Assembly (NCBI GenBank): GCA_002786715.1
Contig: PCTW01000084.1
Coordinates: forward strand, 1-64,000
Direction: 5' to 3'
DNA length: 64,000 bases
From: Bdellovibrio sp. CG22_combo_CG10-13_8_21_14_all_39_27
GTDB lineage: Bacteria > Bdellovibrionota > Bacteriovoracia > Bacteriovoracales > Bacteriovoracaceae
The notes under the pieces are model-generated. The model made no database searches and was not told the DNA's origin. It saw nothing but the letters and a program-made list of their open reading frames with translations. Made by a program: the position numbers and the translations under genes. Shown one piece after another: positions 1-7,579 of the stretch. Position 1 is the first letter of the stretch, and each line of letters begins with the position of its first letter.

Positions 1-72
1 GAACAGTGGCATCGTTGGCTCTGAAAAAAGCGGCGATGACAAAAAAAGAAAAAGAATTAGTAATGATTTCAT
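1..72 (-). CDS. N-terminus of an exported protein (partial, runs off the left edge)
   Basis: The minus strand reads from an ATG at 72 through 24 open codons to the window edge. The product begins MKSLLILFLFLSSPLFSEP: a lysine, a run of leucine and phenylalanine, then S-P-L-F-S before an acidic residue, which looks like a Sec signal peptide with cleavage near residue 17. Function cannot be judged from so little. The ATG lies only 8 bases after the encoded CCA of tRNA-Pro on the same strand and has no Shine-Dalgarno sequence, so it may be expressed from a tRNA-processed transcript. Two plus-strand frames are also open here, but they give lysine-rich tails that look like the complement of the hydrophobic run. 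Confidence 0.45.
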   Translation of the reverse strand, partial: MKSLLILFLFLSSPLFSEPTMPLF

Positions 73-80
73 AAGATAAA

Positions 81-155
81 TGGTCGGAGTGATTGGATTT
101 GAACCAACGACCCCTTGCTCCCAAAGCAAGTGCGCTACCCCTGCGCTACACTCCG
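81..155 (-). tRNA. tRNA-Pro (anticodon TGG)
   Basis: Read on the minus strand, a 7-bp acceptor stem (CGGAGTG with CACTCCG) encloses a D-arm with AGCGCAGGGGTAGCGC, a 5-bp anticodon stem CTTGC/GCAAG around loop TTTGGGA, and a T-arm GTTGG-TTCAAAT-CCAAT. The anticodon is TGG, which reads proline CCA and other CCN codons. The discriminator A and the CCA end are encoded. It lies 25 bases downstream of the rdgB stop on the same strand, so it is probably co-transcribed with rph and rdgB. Confidence 0.96.
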
Positions 156-180
156 ACAAAGTGGTAAAAAGGAGTTTAAC

Positions 181-786
181 TTATAGAGAATTGGAAGCTT
201 TTTGGCAATATCCTCTTTCAAAGAAAGCGAGAGATTCTTTGCATGCTTGGGCCCGATGAGAGAATTCTTTCTTATATTCAGGGCTTTGGGCCAAACTACC
301 ATCATTTGATTTTTCTGCAATAAAAACAGGATCATAGCCAAATCCATGCTCCCCGACGTACTGATCGCCTATTGCGCCCTGCATTCTTCCTTCAAAGAAA
401 TAAATTTCTTCTGGTGAAATATAGAAGCATAGCACACAAGTAAAGAAGGCTTGTCGATCCGCCTTTGAAACATGGGCCATTTTTTCTAGTAATAATAGGG
501 CTCGATCTTTGTCACTTAAACCTTCTCCGCCAAAGCGCGCGGAATAAATCCCAAGCTCATCAGGTAAGGCGTGGACAGTTAAGCCTGAATCATCGGCCAG
601 TGTCGGCTTCTTATATTTTTTAAAATAAGCTTCGGCTTTTAACAGTGCATTTTCGCGAAATGATTTTCCAGTTTCCTCAACTTCAATTTTCAAATCAGCG
701 GCAACCACATTCAGTTTCGAACCACTAAAGAGTAAATTAAACTCTTCAGCTTTGTGACCATTGGAAGATGCTAAAATAAATTCCAT
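181..786 (-). CDS. rdgB: XTP/dITP diphosphatase (Ham1/RdgB family)
   Basis: This 201-residue enzyme removes non-canonical purine nucleotides (XTP, dITP, ITP) by hydrolysis to the monophosphate and pyrophosphate, which keeps deaminated bases out of DNA and RNA. The family signatures are all present: an N-terminal LASSNGHKAEEF phosphate-binding loop, LADDSGL with the metal-binding acidic pair near residues 65-70, GEHGFGYDPVF in the second half, and SHRAQA near the C-terminus. Length is normal. The start lies 3 bases after the rph stop, so the two form an operon; this pairing is common in bacteria. tRNA-Pro follows. Confidence 0.95.
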   Translation of the reverse strand: MEFILASSNGHKAEEFNLLFSGSKLNVVAADLKIEVEETGKSFRENALLKAEAYFKKYKKPTLADDSGLTVHALPDELGIYSARFGGEGLSDKDRALLLLEKMAHVSKADRQAFFTCVLCFYISPEEIYFFEGRMQGAIGDQYVGEHGFGYDPVFIAEKSNDGSLAQSPEYKKEFSHRAQACKESLAFFERGYCQKASNSL

Positions 787-789
787 GAA

Positions 790-1500
790 TTAACCCTGTG
801 TCGTAATCTTGTCTTGCTCATCAAAAACTGTTTTCAAAGAAAACTGTGCACACTCTACCAAGGCTTGCAATTGTTCCATTGAGAATGGCTCGCCTTCCGC
901 GGTTCCTTGAACTTCAATGAATTTTCCTTCCTTCGTCATGACGATATTCATGTCAGTGTGACATGAGCTATCTTCTTCATAATTAAGGTCCGAAATTATT
1001 TTTCCTTCTGGATTAACACCAACGCTAATCGCAGCGATTTGATTAATGATAGGTGTTTCTTTTAATTTTCCATTCTTCATTAAATTATTGACGGCCAATT
1101 GAAGAGCCACCATTGCTCCAGAAATTGATGTTGTTCTCGTTCCTCCATCGGCGACTAAAACATCACAATCAATCATGACAGTTCTCTCACCTAGTTTCTT
1201 AAGATCAATCGCAGCTCTCAAGCTTCTTCCTATTAATCTTTGAATCTCTTGAGTTCTTCCGCTAACTTTTGAACGCTCTCTCTGCGAACGAGTATGAGTT
1301 GAACCTGGAAGCATAGAGTATTCAGCAGTAATCCAACCTTCGCCCTTTCCCTTCATCCATGGTGGAACCGATTCTTCTACACTGGCCGTAATATGAACTT
1401 TAGTGTTTCCGAACTCCGCAATCACAGAGCCAGAGGCATAGGGATTAATATGGGAAGTGAACTTAATTTGGCGTGGGTGATTTCGTGAAATCAAAGACAT
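790..1500 (-). CDS. rph: Ribonuclease PH
   Basis: This 236-residue 3'-5' phosphorolytic exonuclease trims the 3' ends of tRNA precursors in the cytoplasm. Hallmarks are the N-terminal R.....R basic patch, [14 protein letters not shown], the R-S-Q-R-E-R segment, [15 protein letters not shown], and the phosphate-site stretch [18 protein letters not shown] around residues 112-130. Length is typical and all catalytic blocks are present. The gene is the first of rph-rdgB-tRNA-Pro on the minus strand and is divergent from birA. A GAGG ribosome site precedes the ATG. Confidence 0.96.
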   Translation of the reverse strand: MSLISRNHPRQIKFTSHINPYASGSVIAEFGNTKVHITASVEESVPPWMKGKGEGWITAEYSMLPGSTHTRSQRERSKVSGRTQEIQRLIGRSLRAAIDLKKLGERTVMIDCDVLVADGGTRTTSISGAMVALQLAVNNLMKNGKLKETPIINQIAAISVGVNPEGKIISDLNYEEDSSCHTDMNIVMTKEGKFIEVQGTAEGEPFSMEQLQALVECAQFSLKTVFDEQDKITTQG

Positions 1501-1574
1501 AGGTATTTCCTCTTCGCTGTATTTAAACTTATAATTGATGTATCAAAGGCACCTACGTTTGAAAAGGCTTAAGC

Positions 1575-2300
1575 ATGCACCATCTGCATTTTGATGAAAT
1601 AGGCTCTACACAAGAGTATCTCAAGCAAAATTTTGAGAAACTCAAAGTCGATGATTCAAGTATTCTTGTTTCAACTTCCCATCAAACTTCGGGTCATGGA
1701 AGACAGGGAAATACTTGGATTGATTTCAAAGATAATCTGGCCTTTTCCTTTTCTTTAAAGCCAAGTCAACCTACGACTCTCACTTCTCTTGAAATAGGAA
1801 TTCATCTAGCTCATTTTTTCAAAGCCTACACACGTGAAAAAATTTATCTAAAATGGCCGAACGATATCATTAGTGAAGAAAATAAAAAGTGCGGCGGTAT
1901 CATTTGCCAGTTGCAAGATGGAGTGATTCTCGCAGGTGTTGGAATTAATTTTAATAACGATAATTTAATTTCTCAAAAAATTGTTCGTCATTCTGGAACT
2001 TTCCCCATTGGCTCTTTTTCCAGCAAGCTTGAGCTCGATTCTCGAAACAAAGAAGAACTTCCAAAATTATTCTATCAATATGTTCTTTCTCATCGCCTCT
2101 CCAGTGACGAAATTATCCAACAATGGAATCTCCTTTGCTGTCATATGAACTGCTCAGTTACTCTTTGGGAAAATGACAAGATAACTGCGAGTGGTCAGTT
2201 TTTAGGAATTGGAAACATGGGGCAGGCTCAACTGCGAACTGAGCAGGGTGAGAAAATCGATGCATACACTGGTAGTTTGATTTTTAATGAGAATCAATAA
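1575..2300 (+). CDS. birA: Biotin--protein ligase (no DNA-binding domain)
   Basis: This enzyme activates biotin to biotinyl-AMP and transfers it to the lysine of biotin carrier proteins. The 241 residues show GSTQEYL at the N-terminus, the biotin/ATP loop HGRQGNTW, the catalytic-core KWPNDI, and KCGGIICQ with GVGINFN after it. No helix-turn-helix precedes the catalytic domain, so it is a class I ligase and not a repressor. An AAGG ribosome site lies 7 bases before the ATG. The likely substrate in this window is the biotin carrier at 37138-37647. The 3' end overlaps the convergent receiver-domain gene by 17 bases. Confidence 0.93.
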   Translation: MHHLHFDEIGSTQEYLKQNFEKLKVDDSSILVSTSHQTSGHGRQGNTWIDFKDNLAFSFSLKPSQPTTLTSLEIGIHLAHFFKAYTREKIYLKWPNDIISEENKKCGGIICQLQDGVILAGVGINFNNDNLISQKIVRHSGTFPIGSFSSKLELDSRNKEELPKLFYQYVLSHRLSSDEIIQQWNLLCCHMNCSVTLWENDKITASGQFLGIGNMGQAQLRTEQGEKIDAYTGSLIFNENQ

Positions 2301-3561
2301 CAGAATCTGAAATTCGCCGAATTTCTTTTTTGATTAAATTCTCAGCGAGATCTGGAATGACTTCCCAAGAGATTTCTTCAACCTTAGATTCAATTGCTCG
2401 TTTAACAATTTCTTCTAATTGATCAGCTATTTTTGCCGTTACTCTTTCGACAATTTCATCAATATTTACTTCAGCATATTGAGGTATTTCAGCTGGTTGT
2501 TTTTTAACTTCAGGGAACTCTAAATCTTCTTCTTTCATCTGAACTTCTTCGAAATTTAGAGTGAATGGGTTCTCCTCCTGATCTTCTTCTGTCACAGGAG
2601 CTAAGTCTTCGCGAATTTCTTCAACTTGCTCATTGTCTTCAGTTGAAAAGTTCATGTCACTTTCATCAGAATGTTCATCGATGGCCCAAAAATCATCCGA
2701 AGTCACACCTTCTAACTCTTTCTCAAGAAGTTGGTTGGACGGAACTTTAGAGTGATTTGTATCTGTATCTGTATGCCATTCATCCTCTTCTTCCTCTGGA
2801 GCCAGTTCGGCAACAGAAATGAAAGACAAGTCTTTTTCTTTTTGAGATTGCTCGTGAGACAGGTCAAAGGTATTTCCTTCATCTGATAGCTCATCGTCAA
2901 CCAGGGATGCCAAATCTTGAGATTTCTCTTCCGTTTCACTGATAACTGGTGGGAACACAGGACCTGCATTAGCAGCTTTTCCAATGACTTCAGGAACTCG
3001 CACTCCCCATGAATTTAGTTCATTATGAAGCTCTTCGCTTGAAAACTCTGATGTTTCATTTAAATCTTCACTGTCGCTGGAAAGATTGAAATCTTCATTA
3101 TTTCCTTCCATGGAAGGTTGGCCATTAACCACCCACTCATCTTCTATTTGATTGTCATCACTTATTTCTTCACTCGATTCTGTAGCAAAAAAACTTTCAA
3201 GGTCTGTTTCAATCAATCGGTTGCACAAATTGATAAACTTTTGACTTTCAAAAGGCTTTTGAATTTTGTCTAAAATACCGGTTTCGACCATTTTGTTATC
3301 TTCTATAGAATCGAAGGTGCCGAGCATAGCCAATATTTTAGTCTTACGCTTTTCGTTTAATTTTCTGGCCAATTCATAGCCATCTTCTTTATCAGAAAGA
3401 GTAAAGTCGAGAAGAACAAGATCATATTCAGTGTCGGCCGATTTTGAAAAGAGCTCATCTGGATTTGCAGCAATATCCAAATTATGACCAGAACTAGAAA
3501 GAGTTAGTTGAACTACTTTGTGAATGGTAGGACTATCGTCCGCTATTAAAATCTTCGCCAT
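2284..3561 (-). CDS. Receiver-domain protein with long acidic linker and C-terminal helical domain
   Basis: Residues 1-115 form a CheY-like receiver: acidic pair D8-D9, phospho-acceptor D52 in LVLLDF, and the conserved lysine in IQKPF. The next 230 residues are strongly acidic and low in complexity, probably disordered. The last 70 residues (from about VNIDEIVERVTAKI) form a helical segment with repeating E-I-V and a VIPDLAENLIKKEIRRI motif. Similar tails occur in receiver proteins of myxobacteria and bdellovibrios, as far as I recall. No DNA-binding or enzymatic output domain is visible, so it probably works by protein contact. It follows the PP2C/FHA genes on the same strand after a 79-base gap. 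Confidence 0.8.
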   Translation of the reverse strand: MAKILIADDSPTIHKVVQLTLSSSGHNLDIAANPDELFSKSADTEYDLVLLDFTLSDKEDGYELARKLNEKRKTKILAMLGTFDSIEDNKMVETGILDKIQKPFESQKFINLCNRLIETDLESFFATESSEEISDDNQIEDEWVVNGQPSMEGNNEDFNLSSDSEDLNETSEFSSEELHNELNSWGVRVPEVIGKAANAGPVFPPVISETEEKSQDLASLVDDELSDEGNTFDLSHEQSQKEKDLSFISVAELAPEEEEDEWHTDTDTNHSKVPSNQLLEKELEGVTSDDFWAIDEHSDESDMNFSTEDNEQVEEIREDLAPVTEEDQEENPFTLNFEEVQMKEEDLEFPEVKKQPAEIPQYAEVNIDEIVERVTAKIADQLEEIVKRAIESKVEEISWEVIPDLAENLIKKEIRRISDSVIDSH

Positions 3562-3640
3562 TAAAATTTCCTCATGTCATTTTCACAGAATTTACATGCG
3601 TTAGCAACGACAATACGGATAGTTGAACGTTAAGCTCGGA

Positions 3641-4378
3641 TTAAAAATCTAGAATCGTTGCACTTTGATTATCCAAATTGCCCCGAGAGTTCACCATATT
3701 GAAAATGTCATGAATTTTTTGTGAGCCACGAGAAGGCTTATTCAAAATCTGTTTTAACTCAGAATCCGACAACCTTGAATATGCACCATCTGTTAGCATG
3801 ATGAGACTGTCGTCTTCCTGAACTCTAAGCTCCTTAACTGTCATTGAAAAATCATCATAGAGCCCAATAGCTGAAAAGGGTGCTGTATGAAATTGTTTTT
3901 CAAAAAAATCACCAGACAAATATTCCATATTATCAGGAGCAATAACTTCTCTCAGCTCTCCTCCTCTAAAGAGTAGCCCTCGACAATTTCCGACATTAAC
4001 CAAGGTTAGGAGATTATCGGCAAGAGCAGCAATCATGATTGAAGCTCCAGCTCTTTCATTCATCGATTTGGGTGAATTTTGCTTTTTTAAATTTTGGTGA
4101 GCAAAATGAAGCGCGTTGATAACAGCATTTCCTTCAATCAAATAGCGTGGACTATAAAAATGAGGCATGGTTGAATCTGGGTCTCCCCCAATATTGATAT
4201 AGAATCTTTTTACATCTTCTTTAAGCTGAGCAACGGCACGGTCACCTATATTAGCCCCACCAAACCCATCAATAATCATAAATAAGCCATTTACTAAATC
4301 AGACTCAACAGAATCCTCATTGATTTGAAGATAAGGCCCTTGATCACTAACGGCTGCATAACTTTTCAATTCCAACAT
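3641..4378 (-). CDS. PP2C-family serine/threonine protein phosphatase
   Basis: This 245-residue cytoplasmic protein carries the metal-dependent PP2C signatures: NEDSV near residue 21, FMIIDGFGGANIGDRAV with the catalytic aspartate near residues 33-45, MLTDGAYSRLSD near 195, and LDNQSATI at the C-terminus. It should dephosphorylate phosphoserine or phosphothreonine. Its start lies 2 bases after the stop of a double-FHA protein, so it is translated with the FHA genes. FHA domains bind phosphothreonine, so the phosphatase probably resets the binding state of its neighbours. No partner kinase gene is in the window. Confidence 0.9.
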   Translation of the reverse strand: MLELKSYAAVSDQGPYLQINEDSVESDLVNGLFMIIDGFGGANIGDRAVAQLKEDVKRFYINIGGDPDSTMPHFYSPRYLIEGNAVINALHFAHQNLKKQNSPKSMNERAGASIMIAALADNLLTLVNVGNCRGLLFRGGELREVIAPDNMEYLSGDFFEKQFHTAPFSAIGLYDDFSMTVKELRVQEDDSLIMLTDGAYSRLSDSELKQILNKPSRGSQKIHDIFNMVNSRGNLDNQSATILDF

Positions 4379-4380
4379 AA

Positions 4381-6606
4381 TTATTCCAAATATTCTTTCA
4401 AACGATTTGTCGCCTTTTCATAGTATTCACTATCAGAAGGAGAGATTTGTTGAACTTCTTTAAATTTCTCTTTTGCATCATCAAATAGACTTAACGATTC
4501 CGATATAATAGCTTCGCGATATATCTTTTTCGATCTTGCGATTAAGATATCTCGAATTTCATCCATTTCGTTTAAAGCTTCCGTGCTGCCTTGATCGAGC
4601 TTTAAAATTTCAGCATATTGCTCATAGGCTCCTTTGAGATCTTGTCCTTCTTTCAAAGACCTCGCCTTTCCAAGCATAGGCTGAATAATTGCATTCAAAT
4701 TGTCTTTTGACTCTGTTAGCATTTTTGTTGCTTCATCTCGTAGATCTTCATCAATTGATTTTTCTAAAAGAAATGAACTCAATCTCTGAATGGCCTTATA
4801 CCATTCACTCTTCAAGTAATGCCCCTTTCCAGGCGCTAAGGCATCAAGTTGCCTTTTTCTTTCTGCTTCTTTAGCAGCTCTTTCAATTTCAATTCTTTCT
4901 TGTTCGCGTTTATACGAATCAATTTCTAATTTTAATCGCGAAACTTCAAAATTCTCAGGATCAAGTTCAATAATTTTGGCAAAAAGGCCCTCTGCCAATT
5001 GAACTTGTTTTTTCTCCGTTGCTGTTTTGGCTTCTTCAACCAAAAGCTTCACTTTCTCCATTCTCAATCGCTTCTCTTCTTCTTCTCTTTGCTTTCTATT
5101 GAGAGCTTCAATTTCAGCAATTTTCTGCTTCGCAAGAGCTTCAAGCTGAAGAGTGTTCTTATATGAAGCTTGAATTCTTTTAATCTTATCCAATTCAATC
5201 AGGGCTTCATTAAACTTGCCCACGTCAATTAATTCCTTGGCCAAAAGATAAGTTGACTCAACCATGGCCAATTCTTCAGGTGTTAATTTCTTTTCGTTCG
5301 GATTGGTTGTGTTTACGCCTTGTTTTTGGCTCTCAAGAAGACGAGCATCTTCTTTACTTTGCTTTGGAACAGGCTTCTTTGCAGGCTCTTCATCTAAGAG
5401 AACCCATAGGGCCAATAATCCGATAAGTCCGTAGAGAAGTTTCTTTCTTTTGACTGGATCTTTTAGAGCTTCTTTTGAAAAAAGAGATTTAGATTTAGGA
5501 GCCCCAGCTTGATCGCCAAATTCCTGCATTCCAGTATCATCAAAATCCTCATCAACTTCAACAATCTCCTGAACTTCAATTTCCTGGCCTTCTTCAACTG
5601 GCATTAAACGGTCTTCTTCTTGCTTAAAGAAATCACTCTTGATTCTTAAAGTAAGAGTGGTTGATCCTAGAAGAACTTCGTCGCCATTTGATAGATCCTG
5701 TTTGTTTACGGCTTCACCATTAACTAGAGTTCCGTTGGCCGACTGTAAATCCTCAATTGTACAAGTGATATTATTTTTTCTTATAACTGCGTGAACACTG
5801 GATATTTCAGGATCATTAATAACCAGCTTACATTTCGACGGGTCACGACCAATAAAGACTTCTTTATCATCGAGCTTAAACTTGTCGTAGGGTGCATACT
5901 CACCAGAAATTTCAAAATAGAGATCAACAAATGTTTGTAGAACTCTCGTGCTTTCATTGAGGTCATCGCCTTCATCATCTTCAGGAATGATAGCAAAGTC
6001 TTCGTCCCCATTATCAAAAGAGATATCATCTTCGTCGGTCGCATCTTCAGAGCTTATTTCTGAGGTTTCTTCACCAAAGGAATCATCGACTGCTTCTTCT
6101 TGTACATTATCCCCAAAATCATCATCAAATTCTTCTTCTTGAACAAGTCCCGCATCTTCCTCAGTTATCATTTCTACTTGAGGCGCTTCTTCGATAAAAG
6201 TCTCCGTCATCTCTGGACTTGCGTCCTCAACTTCAATTAAGTCTTCTACCTCGGCTTCTTCAACAATCTCTTCTGCAACTGGTACATTTTCAGAATGAGA
6301 AAATTGAAAGTTAAGAATATAAGGTCCACAGGAAGCTGAATCTCCAGGCTCCAGAACTTTATCTTGGATCGGTTGACCATTGACTAAGAGGCTTCCAAAG
6401 CCTGAACTAGCTATAAGTTTCCACTGACGATTGCCATAATGAAGCTCGGCATGAACCCTAGAAATGGTTCGATCATCCAAAACAATAGTACAATCCTTGG
6501 CCCTTCCTATATAAAAAACAGCTTCGCTATTTCCAAGTGAGGAAACTTCTTGAGATAAATCAATATTTAAGACAATTTGATTGTCTTTAGAAACACTGAT
6601 ATTCAT
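4381..6606 (-). CDS. Membrane protein with two FHA domains and a helical/TPR C-terminus
   Basis: The 741 residues divide into an FHA domain (about 25-105, with GRAKDCTIVLDD and RVHAEL), a very acidic linker of about 120 residues, and a second FHA domain (about 225-325, with GRDPSKC, SSVHAVI and SANGTLVNGE). A second acidic linker, one membrane helix (LLYGLIGLLALWVLL near 390-410) and about 320 residues of charged helical repeats follow, with TPR-like and coiled-coil character. The two N-terminal FHA domains would be cytoplasmic and the repeats extracytoplasmic. The start overlaps the previous gene by 20 bases. Function is unknown; the architecture suits a phospho-dependent scaffold of an envelope machine. 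Confidence 0.85.
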   Translation of the reverse strand: MNISVSKDNQIVLNIDLSQEVSSLGNSEAVFYIGRAKDCTIVLDDRTISRVHAELHYGNRQWKLIASSGFGSLLVNGQPIQDKVLEPGDSASCGPYILNFQFSHSENVPVAEEIVEEAEVEDLIEVEDASPEMTETFIEEAPQVEMITEEDAGLVQEEEFDDDFGDNVQEEAVDDSFGEETSEISSEDATDEDDISFDNGDEDFAIIPEDDEGDDLNESTRVLQTFVDLYFEISGEYAPYDKFKLDDKEVFIGRDPSKCKLVINDPEISSVHAVIRKNNITCTIEDLQSANGTLVNGEAVNKQDLSNGDEVLLGSTTLTLRIKSDFFKQEEDRLMPVEEGQEIEVQEIVEVDEDFDDTGMQEFGDQAGAPKSKSLFSKEALKDPVKRKKLLYGLIGLLALWVLLDEEPAKKPVPKQSKEDARLLESQKQGVNTTNPNEKKLTPEELAMVESTYLLAKELIDVGKFNEALIELDKIKRIQASYKNTLQLEALAKQKIAEIEALNRKQREEEEKRLRMEKVKLLVEEAKTATEKKQVQLAEGLFAKIIELDPENFEVSRLKLEIDSYKREQERIEIERAAKEAERKRQLDALAPGKGHYLKSEWYKAIQRLSSFLLEKSIDEDLRDEATKMLTESKDNLNAIIQPMLGKARSLKEGQDLKGAYEQYAEILKLDQGSTEALNEMDEIRDILIARSKKIYREAIISESLSLFDDAKEKFKEVQQISPSDSEYYEKATNRLKEYLE

Positions 6607-7579
6607 TTTTCTCCATTCCCATTTGCGACTCTAAAAATTCGATATTCTTCTTGGCATCAATAAATCTTTTATCCTCAGGATAATCTTGTAAAAGTCTCAA
6701 AATTTCACAATAGGAAATCAATGCTCCTGAATATTTTAAAGCTTCTGCCTCTTGCTTGGCCTTTAAAAAGATCAATTCAATGAGATTATCCAACTTTTGC
6801 TTGGTTCTGTTGAGATAAAAGTTAGCATCTCCATTGCTCGGACTCAAAATAAGGGCCAAATTAAATTCTTCAATCGCTCTAAAGTAATTACCTTCGCGAT
6901 ATTCTCTCAATCCACGTTGAATATAAGTATCAAGTTTTTCACGAAGCTCCCTATCTTCTTCTTTTTGTTTTTTATCAATCAAGTCAGTGATGACGTCTTG
7001 CGCACCAATATTATTGGGATTATTTTTGTTGTCCCCTGGCTTAACCACTTTCTCATCTGGCAAAAGAAATACGACGGCCAAAAGAACGATCGCAATCATG
7101 ACTAGTGGTTTTTTCTTTTGCTCATTCTTTTTTGCATTTTTTTTCTTTGACTTAGTAGTCTCTTCTTCTTCCTCTTCATACTCTTCGACTTCATCATCCT
7201 CGACGACAGCTAAATCTTTACTTTCTTTGACAGTGATCGTGTCGAACTTAAATACGGTCTGACCAATAATAATTTTGTCGCTTTCTTTAATTTGATGTTG
7301 AGTAACCTTAAGGTCATTTACGACAACCCCATTCTGTGAGCCAAGATCAGTAAGCACAAATTGTGTTCCGACGAGAACCAACTCCGCATGTTCGCGAGAG
7401 CTTTTTGCATCCAAAACTTGAATATCGACTTTATCCCCTCTTCCAAGAACGACGCGTTTTCCAGTTAAGTAATAACAAAAACCTTTGTTCTTTCCGGTTA
7501 AGCACGAAAGACGATAATACTTACCAGGCAACGTTGGCTGCTTAAAATTTTTGGTAATTTTAGTAACGCCTTCTGACAT
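6587..7579 (-). CDS. Membrane protein with FHA domain and TPR-like C-terminus
   Basis: Of the 330 residues, about 20-115 form an FHA domain (VVLGRGDKVDI, SREHAEL, DLGSQNGVVVND). A glutamate-rich then lysine-rich linker follows, then a single membrane helix (PLVMIAIVLLAVVFLLP near 157-173). A helical segment of about 150 residues comes last and contains a TPR-like unit (YREGNYFRAIEEFNLALILSP). It is a shorter version of the neighbouring double-FHA protein, so the two are probably related by duplication. Its ATG shares a base with the stop of the preceding gene (TAATG), which indicates translational coupling. No enzymatic motif is seen. Confidence 0.85.
   Translation of the reverse strand: MSEGVTKITKNFKQPTLPGKYYRLSCLTGKNKGFCYYLTGKRVVLGRGDKVDIQVLDAKSSREHAELVLVGTQFVLTDLGSQNGVVVNDLKVTQHQIKESDKIIIGQTVFKFDTITVKESKDLAVVEDDEVEEYEEEEEETTKSKKKNAKKNEQKKKPLVMIAIVLLAVVFLLPDEKVVKPGDNKNNPNNIGAQDVITDLIDKKQKEEDRELREKLDTYIQRGLREYREGNYFRAIEEFNLALILSPSNGDANFYLNRTKQKLDNLIELIFLKAKQEAEALKYSGALISYCEILRLLQDYPEDKRFIDAKKNIEFLESQMGMEKNEYQCF

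Noticed and set aside
2-79. Two plus-strand open frames ending at 74 and 79 as the tail of a gene
   Set aside because: Both are lysine-rich and look like the complement of the leucine/phenylalanine signal-peptide run on the minus strand, which is the better gene candidate; they cannot be ruled out without the sequence to the left.
5948-6142. Serine-rich plus-strand frame opposite the FHA protein linker
   Set aside because: It is only the complement of the glutamate/aspartate-rich linker codons of the double-FHA gene.
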